Source of the DNA: Mesoaciditoga lauensis cd-1655R = DSM 25116
GTDB lineage: Bacteria > Thermotogota > Thermotogae > Mesoaciditogales > Mesoaciditogaceae
Reading direction: 5' to 3'
DNA length: 45,080 nucleotides
Assembly (NCBI RefSeq): GCF_000745455.1
Contig: NZ_KN050691.1
Span: 80,267-125,346, forward strand
Numbering within the stretch: the stretch's first letter is position 1; every line of letters begins with the position of its first letter. Of the stretch, positions 38,336-45,080 are shown piece after piece. The notes beneath the pieces are model-generated. The model searched no databases. It had not been told where the DNA came from and worked only from the letters and a program-made list of their open reading frames with translations. The position numbers and the translations under genes were made by a program.

Positions 38336-38355
38336 TATTCAATTGTCAAAGACCT
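38336..38355 (-). promoter_or_regulatory. boxA-like element, copy 2
   Basis: The minus strand reads AGGTCTTTGACAATTGAATA, identical over 20 bp to 39790-39809. It resembles boxA antitermination elements of rRNA operons (TCTTT-ACAA core). A GC-rich hairpin (38373-38391) lies 17 bp upstream in transcription direction. A similar order hairpin-boxA occurs at copy 1. It is followed by a coupled early gene cluster. Confidence 0.65.
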
Positions 38356-38395
38356 TCACTCCCCATCCAAGTGGGCGGCGCTTAACCGCCCGCTT

Positions 38396-38848
38396 TTAGA
38401 ATGCCCCTGCTAAGATGGTTTGCTTTGAACCGTATTTCGCTTCAAGCCTGCCAAGCGTGCGATTCAAATCATTCAAGCGCTTCTGGGATTTGTTGAATTT
38501 AATTCTTTCGTTGAAAATGAGCCATCTTGTTTCTTCGATTGTGAGCTCATCCAGCTTTTTATACGTTCTATGGCTGAACAAATTGCCTTTTTGTTGAACT
38601 ACTCCTACGAGACCACTTTTTCTACTTGCCCTCACGGCATACTTTCCAAGAGCTGCACGCCATACCGTTGAAATGTTTGGAATCCTGCCGTGAACATCAT
38701 AGGATTTTGCGAGGCTCTTAAATCTTTCATTCACAATTTCAAGCTGGGAAAGGGTAGCATTCACAAATTCATCTCCGTAATAACTGCGAATGAGTTCGCC
38801 CTTGGTTGCGTTTTTTAGGAGTGCCAACTGTTCAGAACGTGTTGTCAA
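38396..38848 (-). CDS. Unknown basic protein after ParB-like gene
   Basis: This 150-residue basic protein starts at TTG, 17 bp inside the ParB-like gene, with AAAGGCGGTG upstream. It is helical (TLSQLEIVNERFKSLAKSYD; ISTVWRAALGKYAVRASRKS; RLNDLNRTLGRLEAKYG). No known family is recognised. Coupling with the ParB-like gene suggests a shared role, perhaps in DNA binding. Confidence 0.6.
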   Translation of the reverse strand: MTTRSEQLALLKNATKGELIRSYYGDEFVNATLSQLEIVNERFKSLAKSYDVHGRIPNISTVWRAALGKYAVRASRKSGLVGVVQQKGNLFSHRTYKKLDELTIEETRWLIFNERIKFNKSQKRLNDLNRTLGRLEAKYGSKQTILAGAF

Positions 38849-39764
38849 CTTTTTTCACCGCCTTTCCTTTTAAAGTGGAGAAAAACATCTTTAGAAGGGG
38901 CTCGGTTCTTTCAAAATCCTCAATGACCATGCCAAAAATGTTTATGCTATCTTCGTTCCAATCAAATGGATCGTTGATCGCCTTCGGTAATAACGGCCTA
39001 AGAGATACCAGAACTTTTCCTAAATCAAGAATGCAATTCTCCAATTGAATCCTTTCGTTTTCCCTAATCGCTTCTGGATCGTTTTTAACTTCTTCTATTG
39101 CTTGAGCCATTAAGGAAGGTTTTTGGGTTGTGGGCACCTCGATGATTTCTGGCTCAGATGGTTCGCTTTGAGAAGTTTTAGCCATTTCGGCAACTTTGCC
39201 GTTTTGGCTAAAATCATCATTGAGAATATGGGACACTGTTCGCTGAGGAATTTTCACTTCTTCTGCAATTTCTTGTTGTGTTTTCCCTTGTTGGCGAAGT
39301 TCTACTATCTTTTGCCTGTCTTCCTCGTCCCATTTTTTTCTCAAATCTTCCGTCCAATAACGAATGGTTCTCAAAGGTACTTTTGCCATCTCAGCCCATT
39401 TCTTGAGGTCATCGCCTTTTTTAATTTGCTTTAGGATGTACTCTTTCTTTTCTCTGTTTGAAAGAAAAACGCCGTGGCCCGCATTAAGGGAAACCGGCAA
39501 CGCACGTGCTTCAAAGTCAGTCATTTCCTCAATGTCCGCTTCGATCTTTTTGTATCCAAGGGACTTATTGGCTTGTAATCTGTGATATCCATCTATTAGG
39601 AGATATCTGCCGTTTGGTTTCTTTTTAACGATGATTGCCGGTAGTACTTGGCCGCTTGAAAGCGTATCAGCGTACTGCTCAATGGCTTCCCTGTTTTCGT
39701 GGAAACGGGGCCAAAAAGATTCGTCGAAATCTACCTTGTCGATCTCTATTGCAAGAACTGCCAT
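38832..39764 (-). CDS. ParB/Srx-domain DNA-binding protein
   Basis: This 310-residue protein has a ParB-type N-terminal domain: IIVKKKPNGRYLLIDGYHRL at about 44-63 contains the conserved GxHR phosphate-binding motif of ParB/sulfiredoxin-like folds. A helix-turn-helix region follows (KTQQEIAEEVKIPQRTVSHI). A linker leads to an acidic C terminus. No ParA gene adjoins, so this is not a clear partition system; stand-alone ParB-like proteins act in phage regulation or as nucleases. It is the first longer early gene after boxA copy 1. Confidence 0.8.
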   Translation of the reverse strand: MAVLAIEIDKVDFDESFWPRFHENREAIEQYADTLSSGQVLPAIIVKKKPNGRYLLIDGYHRLQANKSLGYKKIEADIEEMTDFEARALPVSLNAGHGVFLSNREKKEYILKQIKKGDDLKKWAEMAKVPLRTIRYWTEDLRKKWDEEDRQKIVELRQQGKTQQEIAEEVKIPQRTVSHILNDDFSQNGKVAEMAKTSQSEPSEPEIIEVPTTQKPSLMAQAIEEVKNDPEAIRENERIQLENCILDLGKVLVSLRPLLPKAINDPFDWNEDSINIFGMVIEDFERTEPLLKMFFSTLKGKAVKKVDNTF

Positions 39765-39789
39765 TTTTTCACCTCCTATTCGTAAGATT

Positions 39790-39809
39790 TATTCAATTGT
39801 CAAAGACCT
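39790..39809 (-). promoter_or_regulatory. boxA-like element, copy 1
   Basis: This is the same 20-bp minus-strand sequence as 38336-38355. It lies in the leader between the Cro-like and ParB-like genes. A short CCCC/GGGG hairpin (39820-39830) lies 10 bp upstream in transcription direction. The TTGACA core can be mistaken for a -35 box, but neither copy has a good -10 at 16-18 bp. Confidence 0.65.
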
Positions 39810-39814
39810 ATTCG

Positions 39815-40039
39815 TTACACCCCAGCGGGGGTTTTCTTTTTCGTGCTATCCTTTGATTGAGGAAACAAATCCTCAACTTTTACGTTGAAAAAGTCGGCAA
39901 GCTTGAAAGCAACGTTCATGGAGGGATTGCGATGTCCGTTTTCAATCATTGAAAGAGCAGGTTGTGTAATACCAATAGCTTTGGCCACTTCTTCAACCGT
40001 CAAATTTCGTTGTTTTCTCATAACTTTTAGTTTATTCAT
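39815..40039 (-). CDS. Cro-like XRE regulator
   Basis: From the ATG at 40039, which follows GGAGGTGAGACGA, the protein has 74 residues. The XRE helix-turn-helix covers most of it: TVEEVAKAIGITQPALSMIE, then HRNPSMNVAFKLADFFNV. It lacks a protease domain and is the first gene of the leftward early operon, opposite the S24 repressor, the usual Cro position. It likely binds operators in the divergent region and favours lytic growth. Confidence 0.85.
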   Translation of the reverse strand: MNKLKVMRKQRNLTVEEVAKAIGITQPALSMIENGHRNPSMNVAFKLADFFNVKVEDLFPQSKDSTKKKTPAGV

Positions 40040-40062
40040 TCGTCTCACCTCCATATCTCAAA

Positions 40063-40075
40063 GTTATTATATAAC
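40063..40075. promoter_or_regulatory. Candidate repressor/Cro operator palindrome
   Basis: GTTATTATATAAC is a perfect palindrome with 5-bp arms overlapping the -10 of the leftward promoter. Further GTTAT or ATAAC half-sites occur at 40081, 40120 and 40136 in the divergent region. Their number and place fit regulator binding at a lysogeny switch. Confidence 0.55.
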
Positions 40076-40094
40076 ATTCAGTTATAGAAGTCAA
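40066..40094 (-). promoter_or_regulatory. Leftward early promoter
   Basis: TTGACT (40094-40089) and TATAAT (40071-40066) are separated by exactly 17 bp on the minus strand. It is the strongest promoter-like sequence seen here. It drives the Cro-like and early genes. Confidence 0.85.
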
Positions 40095-40150
40095 CTTGTT
40101 AGTGTTTAAATATCTTTAAGTTATGTTTTCATTTTTATAACAACAGGTGA

Positions 40151-40156
40151 TATAAT
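40151..40156 (+). promoter_or_regulatory. Candidate -10 of repressor promoter
   Basis: TATAAT lies just upstream of the repressor start. No good -35 is seen at 17 bp. Expected transcription start near 40163-40166 would fall at the ATG at 40166, leaving little or no leader. Confidence 0.4.
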
Positions 40157-40840
40157 TTGGATACAATGTTGGTAGATAAAAGAGTGATTGGTGAAAGAAT
40201 AAAAAAATTAAGAGCTTCTAAAAAGCTTAAAGTTAGAGAACTTGCAGATATGTTAGGAATTACTCAACCCGCTTTGTCGATGATAGAAGCTGGGAGGCGT
40301 GGCATTTCTATTGAAATTGCGAGAAAACTCTCAGACATATTCAATGTCTCTATTGATTACATACTCGGCAACACAGACGATCCCACTCCTCCCAAAAAGA
40401 TAGAAGACAAAGTGAAACTTTCCGGAGGAAGCTCGACCTTTTCTTTTGAAAAAATCCAACTCAAACCCATTCCTGTATACGACGGTGCTTCTGCTGGGAA
40501 AATAGGAATGTTTCCAAATGAAAATGAGATTGTTGAATATGCAACTATTCCCGTAGATTCACCAGGGAAATATGGTGTAATAGTCCATGGAAACTCTATG
40601 GAACCCGAAATATCTGATGGAGATATCGTTATTGTAGATGCAGAACAAGATGTTCCTAACGGGAAAAAAGCGGTTGTATGTGTAGATGGCGGAATTTTAG
40701 TAAAGGTACTCTACAGACAAAATGGAACAGCCACGCTTGTGAGCTTAAATCCAAAATATCCGCCAATAATAATAAAATCTTCCGAGATCCCATCTTATAT
40801 TTTGGGAAAGGTTATATTGATAATTAAGAAAGTAAAATGA
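40157..40840 (+). CDS. S24-type phage repressor (CI/LexA-like)
   Basis: This 227-residue repressor has an N-terminal XRE helix-turn-helix (about 10-70; VRELADMLGITQPALSMIEA) and a C-terminal S24 autoprotease domain with Ser147 in HGNSMEP and Lys183 in ILVKVLYR. A probable self-cleavage Ala-Gly lies at 113-114 in GASAGK. RecA-stimulated self-cleavage would link induction to DNA damage. A TTG at 40157 has AGGTGAT upstream; an ATG three codons later (40166) is an alternative. It faces the Cro-like gene across the divergent operators. Confidence 0.92.
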   Translation: MDTMLVDKRVIGERIKKLRASKKLKVRELADMLGITQPALSMIEAGRRGISIEIARKLSDIFNVSIDYILGNTDDPTPPKKIEDKVKLSGGSSTFSFEKIQLKPIPVYDGASAGKIGMFPNENEIVEYATIPVDSPGKYGVIVHGNSMEPEISDGDIVIVDAEQDVPNGKKAVVCVDGGILVKVLYRQNGTATLVSLNPKYPPIIIKSSEIPSYILGKVILIIKKVK

Positions 40841-40862
40841 GTCAAATGGTTTAATAAAAAAA

Positions 40863-40870
40863 GGGGGGGG
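40863..40870 (+). repeat. Poly(G)8 tract in a ribosome-binding region
   Basis: A run of eight G after seven A lies 6 bp upstream of the GTG start of the Fn3 lipoprotein. Slippage of this homopolymer could change spacing or strength of the ribosome site. Confidence 0.7.
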
Positions 40871-40876
40871 AAGAAA

Positions 40877-42373
40877 GTGAAAAATTATGCTTTGCTTATA
40901 GTTTTTAGCATCGTACTGGCATTAATTCTTTCCAGCTGTTTGAAATTTGTTCCTCCAAAACCTCAAATACCCACGAATCTAAAAGTTATTTCTTACACAT
41001 CTAATACAATATCTATTTCATGGTCAGAAGACAATTCAAGTAATAATGTTTCATTTGAAGTATGGCATTCAATGGATGGAAGCGATTTTACTTTAGCAGC
41101 CACTACATCTTCTGATAATTATACAGATATCAATCTCTCTCCAAATACAATGTACTACTATAAAGTAAGAGCTCATAACGACGGAGGATATTCAAATTTT
41201 TCAAATGTAATATCACAGAAAACAAAAGATGTTTCTCCTATTGCTCCATCTAATCTTTATGTAAGTTCTTATTCAACTAATACAATAACTCTTTCGTGGA
41301 ATGATAACTCAAACAATGAAACTGGATTTGAAATATGGAGATCATTGGATGGTTATTCTTTCTCAAAAATAAAGGATTTGAGCGCTAATACCACTTCTTA
41401 TACAGATATAGGTCTATCACCAGATACAACATATTATTATAAAGTAAGAGCTTATAATGATGTGGGATATTCGAGTTATTCGAATATGGCTTACCAAACA
41501 ACTGACACTGTTATCACAATTCCAACAGCTCCAACTAATTTAAAAGTTACAGGTTCTGATTCTGATAGTATTAGTCTTAGGTGGGATGATAATTCAGATA
41601 ATGAAGATGGTTTTAAGATATATCGCTCATCTTCTTATTATGGAACTTATAGCTTGATAGGTACAAATATAGATGATGACAACTATTATACTGATAAAGG
41701 TTTAGATTCAAATACAACGTACTATTACAAGGTAACTGCCTATAATTCAGCAGGGGAATCTTCGTACTCCAATATAGTTTCAGGAACCACTTCGGCACCA
41801 TCTTATGCTCATGCCAAAATATTGCAAACCAATTCTTATGTAGATAGTATTGGGTATCTCAATGTAATTGGCGTTGTTCAAAATGATGGCACAGAAAACT
41901 TAAAATATGTAGAAATAGATGCTACGTTCTACGATAAGAATAATAATGTTGTTGGGAGCAATTTTACTTACACATATATGGATATACTCACGCCTGGTCA
42001 GAAATCCCCATTTGATGTTTTTATCTCTAAACCTGCAAATTATGATCACTATAAGCTTTCTCTCTCTTATGAGGAAACAACTGATGAACCATTCCAAGGA
42101 TTGAAAATCCAAGGAGTAACTCATCATACGGATAATTACGGGTATTACTATATTGATGGTGAAGTGAAAAATACAAACACAACTAAAGCAAAATATGTGG
42201 AAGTTGTTGCAACGCTCTACGATTCAACAGGCAAAATAGTATATGCCAAGTTTACCTATACAAATTCCGATATATCTTATGGCCAAACATCTTCATTTGA
42301 GGTTATAGTAAATACCTCTGAAGTGCCTGGAAATATCGTAAGTTTTGATTTACAAGTCCAAGCTTCAGATTAG
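40877..42373 (+). CDS. Fn3-domain lipoprotein with FxLYD-like C-terminal domains
   Basis: This 498-residue protein has a signal peptide with lipobox LILSSC (about 16-21), so it is probably lipid-anchored and exposed. Three Fn3 domains follow (about 30-115, 120-212, 214-305), with repeated motifs like NTISISW, TYYYKVRAYND and YSNI. Two tandem C-terminal domains (about 308-395, 400-495) share YLNVIGVVQNDGTENLKYVE / YYIDGEVKNTNTTKAKYVEV and resemble FxLYD domains. Start GTG at 40877 follows a poly(G) tract. Such proteins bind surfaces or proteins. It could be lysogenic cargo or a host gene beside the prophage. Confidence 0.8.
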   Translation: MKNYALLIVFSIVLALILSSCLKFVPPKPQIPTNLKVISYTSNTISISWSEDNSSNNVSFEVWHSMDGSDFTLAATTSSDNYTDINLSPNTMYYYKVRAHNDGGYSNFSNVISQKTKDVSPIAPSNLYVSSYSTNTITLSWNDNSNNETGFEIWRSLDGYSFSKIKDLSANTTSYTDIGLSPDTTYYYKVRAYNDVGYSSYSNMAYQTTDTVITIPTAPTNLKVTGSDSDSISLRWDDNSDNEDGFKIYRSSSYYGTYSLIGTNIDDDNYYTDKGLDSNTTYYYKVTAYNSAGESSYSNIVSGTTSAPSYAHAKILQTNSYVDSIGYLNVIGVVQNDGTENLKYVEIDATFYDKNNNVVGSNFTYTYMDILTPGQKSPFDVFISKPANYDHYKLSLSYEETTDEPFQGLKIQGVTHHTDNYGYYYIDGEVKNTNTTKAKYVEVVATLYDSTGKIVYAKFTYTNSDISYGQTSSFEVIVNTSEVPGNIVSFDLQVQASD

Positions 42374-42444
42374 GAGAAAAAGATCTTTATATTTCTGGTA
42401 AAGTTGTCTATATAATCAAATTTCCAAAATAGGGGGATAGAACT

Positions 42445-43584
42445 ATGAAGAAGATCATATTTGTGGTGATTGGGGTATTACTTTTGTCAATGTTGCTTAC
42501 GGGATGTTCGCCAGTAGAGGTTGCAAAAAATGTTAAGTCATCCTCTTCTTTGGATAAAGCATCTCTTGAGATTATAGGCGATACTTTGAATTCCCACAAC
42601 GATAGCATTTCATTTGTAGCAGAAGAGGTAGCCAAAAATTTCAGCGCATTAAATATGGAAGAACAATTCATACCTTCATTTAATCTTTCCAAACTTATAG
42701 ATAAAATGGAGGAAGAGGGAAATTCTTTCTTACCAACGCTTGCTTTAAATGAACTTTTTTCATTAAAGGTTTCAACGGGAAAAAACAAATATGGTGATAA
42801 AATACTTCTTTTCAAGCTTACCCCAGCATTATATGATTTTGATACTTTAAATGCGGAAAGAGTATTTTATCTTATTTTAAAGGTCTTTAATAATAACTTT
42901 GAGGATAAATTTGATTATGTAAGTTTGATCATATCTCCGAGTGAAACAGGTGCTTTATCCTCAATAGAACAGAATGACAATTCAAATATCCTAAAAAACT
43001 TCTACTTCTTTTCTATACCTTCTAAAGAGATTCCTTTGAGTTTAAGCGAAGACGGATTTCACAACAATGTATTTATGATAGGTACCGATTGGAAAGTGAA
43101 ACATTCCTTTCCATTGCATTCACTTGGCCTATTCTCGGTGCTCAATGAATCATCAGAAAAAGTAGGAGAAGAAAGCATAAATTGGGGTTGGACTTTTTTT
43201 CAGCATCATCGATTTGATAGTTCTTTACTAAGTTACTATTGCGGGATGAAAAGTTTCCCGATTCTTTCTAACAATTTCAAAGCTCTTTATCTGAATGATT
43301 TAGCAGTTCTTTACCATGAAGGATTTGCTGATTTTCAGAGTTATGAAGGGCTAATATTACAGGCATTCAAATATAAGCCCACTGATAATGAGATACTAAG
43401 CTATTTGTATTGGAATAAGGCGGTCATAGATATCCATAATAATGATATAGATTTAGCCATATCTGATATAAAAAAGTGTATTACTTTAGATAAAAGGCAA
43501 TTAAAAGATGTGGAAGAGTCCGCTGATTTTAAAGTCTTAAAAGACAATCCAAAATTTCAACAAATGCTTCAGCAATTTAAATAA
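42445..43584 (+). CDS. Lipoprotein with C-terminal TPR-like segment
   Basis: This 379-residue protein has a signal peptide (KKIIFVVIGVLLLSMLLTGC) with lipobox LLTGC. The middle region is of mixed fold without a recognised domain. The C-terminal 70 residues look like TPR helices (SYLYWNKAVIDIHNNDIDLA, DIKKCITLDKRQ, then FKVLKDNPKFQQMLQQF). It is probably an envelope protein with a protein-binding end. AGGGGGATAGAACT precedes the ATG. It may be cotranscribed with its plus-strand neighbours. Confidence 0.6.
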   Translation: MKKIIFVVIGVLLLSMLLTGCSPVEVAKNVKSSSSLDKASLEIIGDTLNSHNDSISFVAEEVAKNFSALNMEEQFIPSFNLSKLIDKMEEEGNSFLPTLALNELFSLKVSTGKNKYGDKILLFKLTPALYDFDTLNAERVFYLILKVFNNNFEDKFDYVSLIISPSETGALSSIEQNDNSNILKNFYFFSIPSKEIPLSLSEDGFHNNVFMIGTDWKVKHSFPLHSLGLFSVLNESSEKVGEESINWGWTFFQHHRFDSSLLSYYCGMKSFPILSNNFKALYLNDLAVLYHEGFADFQSYEGLILQAFKYKPTDNEILSYLYWNKAVIDIHNNDIDLAISDIKKCITLDKRQLKDVEESADFKVLKDNPKFQQMLQQFK

Positions 43585-43661
43585 AAAACTCCAATACAAT
43601 TTTATAAAGCAACTAAAAATTATGAGAGAAATTTTAATATTTAAATTAAGGGGGTATTCAC

Positions 43662-43862
43662 ATGTTAAATGCTTACGATGCTGGTAAAGAGCACGAACGG
43701 TTGTATGGCAAAGACAATGAGGTTCAAGCAAAATTAAGTGTCGGTTCTGGATTCAAATTTGGCTTTGGATTTGGAGCCGGAGTATTCATCTGGGGGTTAC
43801 TTCTAACATTAATTATGCTTGCAATATTTGGAGCAATAGGCGCATCTGTTCCGAGAATGTAA
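43662..43862 (+). CDS. Small single-pass membrane protein
   Basis: This 66-residue protein has a charged N-terminal part (MLNAYDAGKEHERLYGKDNE), a Gly/Phe stretch and one strong membrane segment (about 40-62, VFIWGLLLTLIMLAIFGAIG). AAGGGGGTATTCAC precedes the ATG. The function is unknown. It lies between a lipoprotein and a DUF3800 gene on the same strand. Confidence 0.6.
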   Translation: MLNAYDAGKEHERLYGKDNEVQAKLSVGSGFKFGFGFGAGVFIWGLLLTLIMLAIFGAIGASVPRM

Positions 43863-43874
43863 TGAGGTGAAACA

Positions 43875-44714
43875 TTGAAACGAGCGGGAGAAGAGTACAT
43901 GGCATTCTTAGATGAAAGCGGTTCTCATGAATATAAAACTTTGAGGGAGAGAACTAAAAAAGTAGGCAATCGTTATTTTGTTCCTTTAGAAGGTTCAAAT
44001 TTGTCAAGCTTAACGCTTATCTTCGTGCTTGTAAAGCTTTCGGATTATATAAACAAGGTTATCCCTTCTATAATTCAGTGGAAGTATAAAACTTTCAAAT
44101 ATGGAGAAAGTGTAATTTTGCACTTTGCGGATATGAAATCCCATAAAAATGGGTTTGAAAAAATAGATACCCCAGAAAAATTGGAGCATGTTGTAAGCTC
44201 ATTTGCAGAAGTGATCAGCAAGCTTCCTATAGAGTTCATTGTTTTATCTATAGATAAAGTTGAAATGCTGAACAAATATTCGCGTCCAGCTCACCCCTAT
44301 CTATTCGCCTCAGAGATTTTCTTACAAAGGATGGGCTATATAGTAGAACAGCACAAAATTCCCAAAATTCGCGTTCTTTTTGAATCAAGAAACAAAGGGG
44401 CAGATACGATTCTTAAGAAAAGGTGGGTAGAGTCAATTAAAAACCCATCAAATAAAAATTACAATATAGAAGACTTAAAAAAAGCTCAAAAAGCAGAATG
44501 GCATTTTCACCGAGCCAGTAAGCAAAAAAATATTATCGGTCTTCAAATTGCTGATATGTTTGCAACAGCACTGGCAAGAAAGAGCGAAGAATATTTTTAT
44601 AATAAAGTTTCTCGTTCTCCATTTAAAAAAAGTTTGGATATTCTATACAAGTGTGCCACGGGAAAAATTGCTAATAAATATGAAGGAAATCACGTTTTTT
44701 TCCCCAAAAAATAA
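43875..44714 (+). CDS. DUF3800 protein
   Basis: This 279-residue protein has the DUF3800 signatures: N-terminal AFLDESGSHE and C-terminal IIGLQIADMFATALARK. The acidic Asp/Glu residues of these motifs fit the RNase H-like fold proposed for DUF3800. The biological role is unknown; family members occur in mobile islands and near defence genes. TTG at 43875 has GAGGTGAAACA upstream; ATG 43899 is an alternative and would begin MAFLDESG. Confidence 0.85.
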   Translation: MKRAGEEYMAFLDESGSHEYKTLRERTKKVGNRYFVPLEGSNLSSLTLIFVLVKLSDYINKVIPSIIQWKYKTFKYGESVILHFADMKSHKNGFEKIDTPEKLEHVVSSFAEVISKLPIEFIVLSIDKVEMLNKYSRPAHPYLFASEIFLQRMGYIVEQHKIPKIRVLFESRNKGADTILKKRWVESIKNPSNKNYNIEDLKKAQKAEWHFHRASKQKNIIGLQIADMFATALARKSEEYFYNKVSRSPFKKSLDILYKCATGKIANKYEGNHVFFPKK

Positions 44715-44715
44715 A

Positions 44716-44739
44716 GGGAAGAGCAAATTACCTCTTCCC
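44716..44739. terminator. Hairpin after DUF3800 gene
   Basis: GGGAAGAG (716-723) pairs perfectly with CTCTTCCC (732-739) across an 8-nt loop. The T-rich flank is on the left (TTTATTTTTT on the minus strand), so it would work best for minus transcription, but it lies directly after the plus-strand gene. Confidence 0.5.
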
Positions 44740-44810
44740 TGCATGACCACAATGGGCCTATTCGTATTTAGATGATACCATATAGTTTCATAACATGTCA
44801 AGCAACCGAA

Positions 44811-44853
44811 TTGACTCATAAAAAATCTACATGAAATCGAGTCGATGAGTCAA
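44811..44853. repeat. IS left-end inverted repeats
   Basis: TTGACTCAT (44811-44819) and ATGAGTCAA (44845-44853) are perfect inverted 9-mers. They enclose the first of two nearly identical 18-bp segments (AAAAATCTACATGAAATC at 44821-44838; AAAAATCTACACGAAATC at 44857-44874). This arrangement is expected for transposase-binding ends. Confidence 0.7.
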
Positions 44854-44933
44854 AATAAAAATCTACACGAAATCATGAATGAATGACGGATAATCTTCTA
44901 AAACACCTTATCAATTTCAAAGTGGGTGAGAAG

Positions 44934-45080
44934 ATGAAAGAGCTGAAAATGAATGAGAGAAAAAAGCTGGTGAATATCTTGCATAAGCGTTATGTGAGAG
45001 CATCTAAGAAGGATAAAACAAAGATATTGGATGAGTTCATTCAAACAACGGGTTATAATCGAAGTTACGCGGCTCATATT
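44934..45080 (+). CDS. Transposase N-terminal fragment, DDE/integrase type
   Basis: The ATG at 44934 has GTGGGTGAGAAG upstream. The 49 visible residues (MKELKMNERKKLVNILHKRY; ILDEFIQTTGYNRSYAAHI) match the N-terminal helix-turn-helix of ISNCY-like transposases with a downstream rve catalytic domain, in which KKKILDEF..TTGY.R.YA is common. The catalytic part lies beyond the window. Confidence 0.75.
   Translation, partial: MKELKMNERKKLVNILHKRYVRASKKDKTKILDEFIQTTGYNRSYAAHI

Larger units (their letters stand above)
44811..45080 (+). mobile_element. Partial insertion sequence, left end
   Basis: The element starts about at the TTGACTCAT repeat and includes subterminal repeats and the start of a transposase gene. 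It runs off the window, so its right end and target duplication cannot be seen. Confidence 0.7.

Noticed and set aside
38336-38355. TTGACA in the 20-bp repeat as a -35 promoter box
   Set aside because: Neither copy has a good TATAAT-like box at 16-18 bp, while the whole repeat matches boxA elements better.

Overview
The window holds most of a temperate tailed phage (siphovirus-type prophage). It is followed on the right by a short plus-strand block of cargo or host genes and the left end of an insertion sequence. Composition is moderately AT-rich, Shine-Dalgarno sites are strong (AAGGAGG, GAGGTGA), and TTG or GTG starts are frequent. Head genes follow the PBSX/skin order of Firmicutes phages (terminase, portal, SPP1 gp7-like, XkdF-like protease, capsid, YqbF/YqbG-like). 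A DUF5317-like gene and Lys/Glu-rich proteins would suit a thermophilic Thermotogota or low-GC Gram-positive host. The host assignment is tentative because no rRNA, tRNA or housekeeping gene is present.

Layout by transcription. The switch lies at about 40.0-40.2 kb: an S24-type repressor reads right and a Cro-like XRE regulator reads left from a good promoter. Everything from 40.0 kb down to 0.25 kb is on the minus strand. The early region (40.0-31.0 kb) encodes a ParB-like protein, small unknowns, a YqaJ-type exonuclease, RecT, a replication initiator, a DnaC-like loader, dUTPase, SSB and small proteins. A hairpin terminator follows at about 31.0 kb. A Panacea/SocA-like antitoxin and a partner gene (30.9-29.7 kb) have their own promoter and a terminator on each side. 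The late region then runs through HNH and packaging genes (29.4-26.7 kb), head genes (26.7-21.4), connectors (21.4-19.9), tail tube, chaperone and tape measure (19.9-12.6), tail tip and fibres (12.6-3.2), and a lysis/membrane cassette (3.2-0.25 kb) with XhlA-like, phosphoesterase, DUF5317-like, patatin-like and LLH-holin-like products. Two hairpin terminators and a 12-bp-period GGACA array close the unit.

Many genes overlap as ATGA or GTGA, so translation is probably coupled along long transcripts. Two identical 20-bp boxA-like elements in the early operon lie upstream of an internal terminator, which suggests processive antitermination. The tail chaperone carries a canonical A_AAA_AAC slippery site leading into a second frame, as in lambda G/GT. 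The main fibre contains 18 exact-length 14-residue repeats.

Right of the repressor, plus-strand genes encode two lipoproteins, a small membrane protein and a DUF3800 protein, followed by a truncated transposase. No integrase, peptidoglycan hydrolase, tRNA or att site was recognised, so the prophage edges are not defined here.
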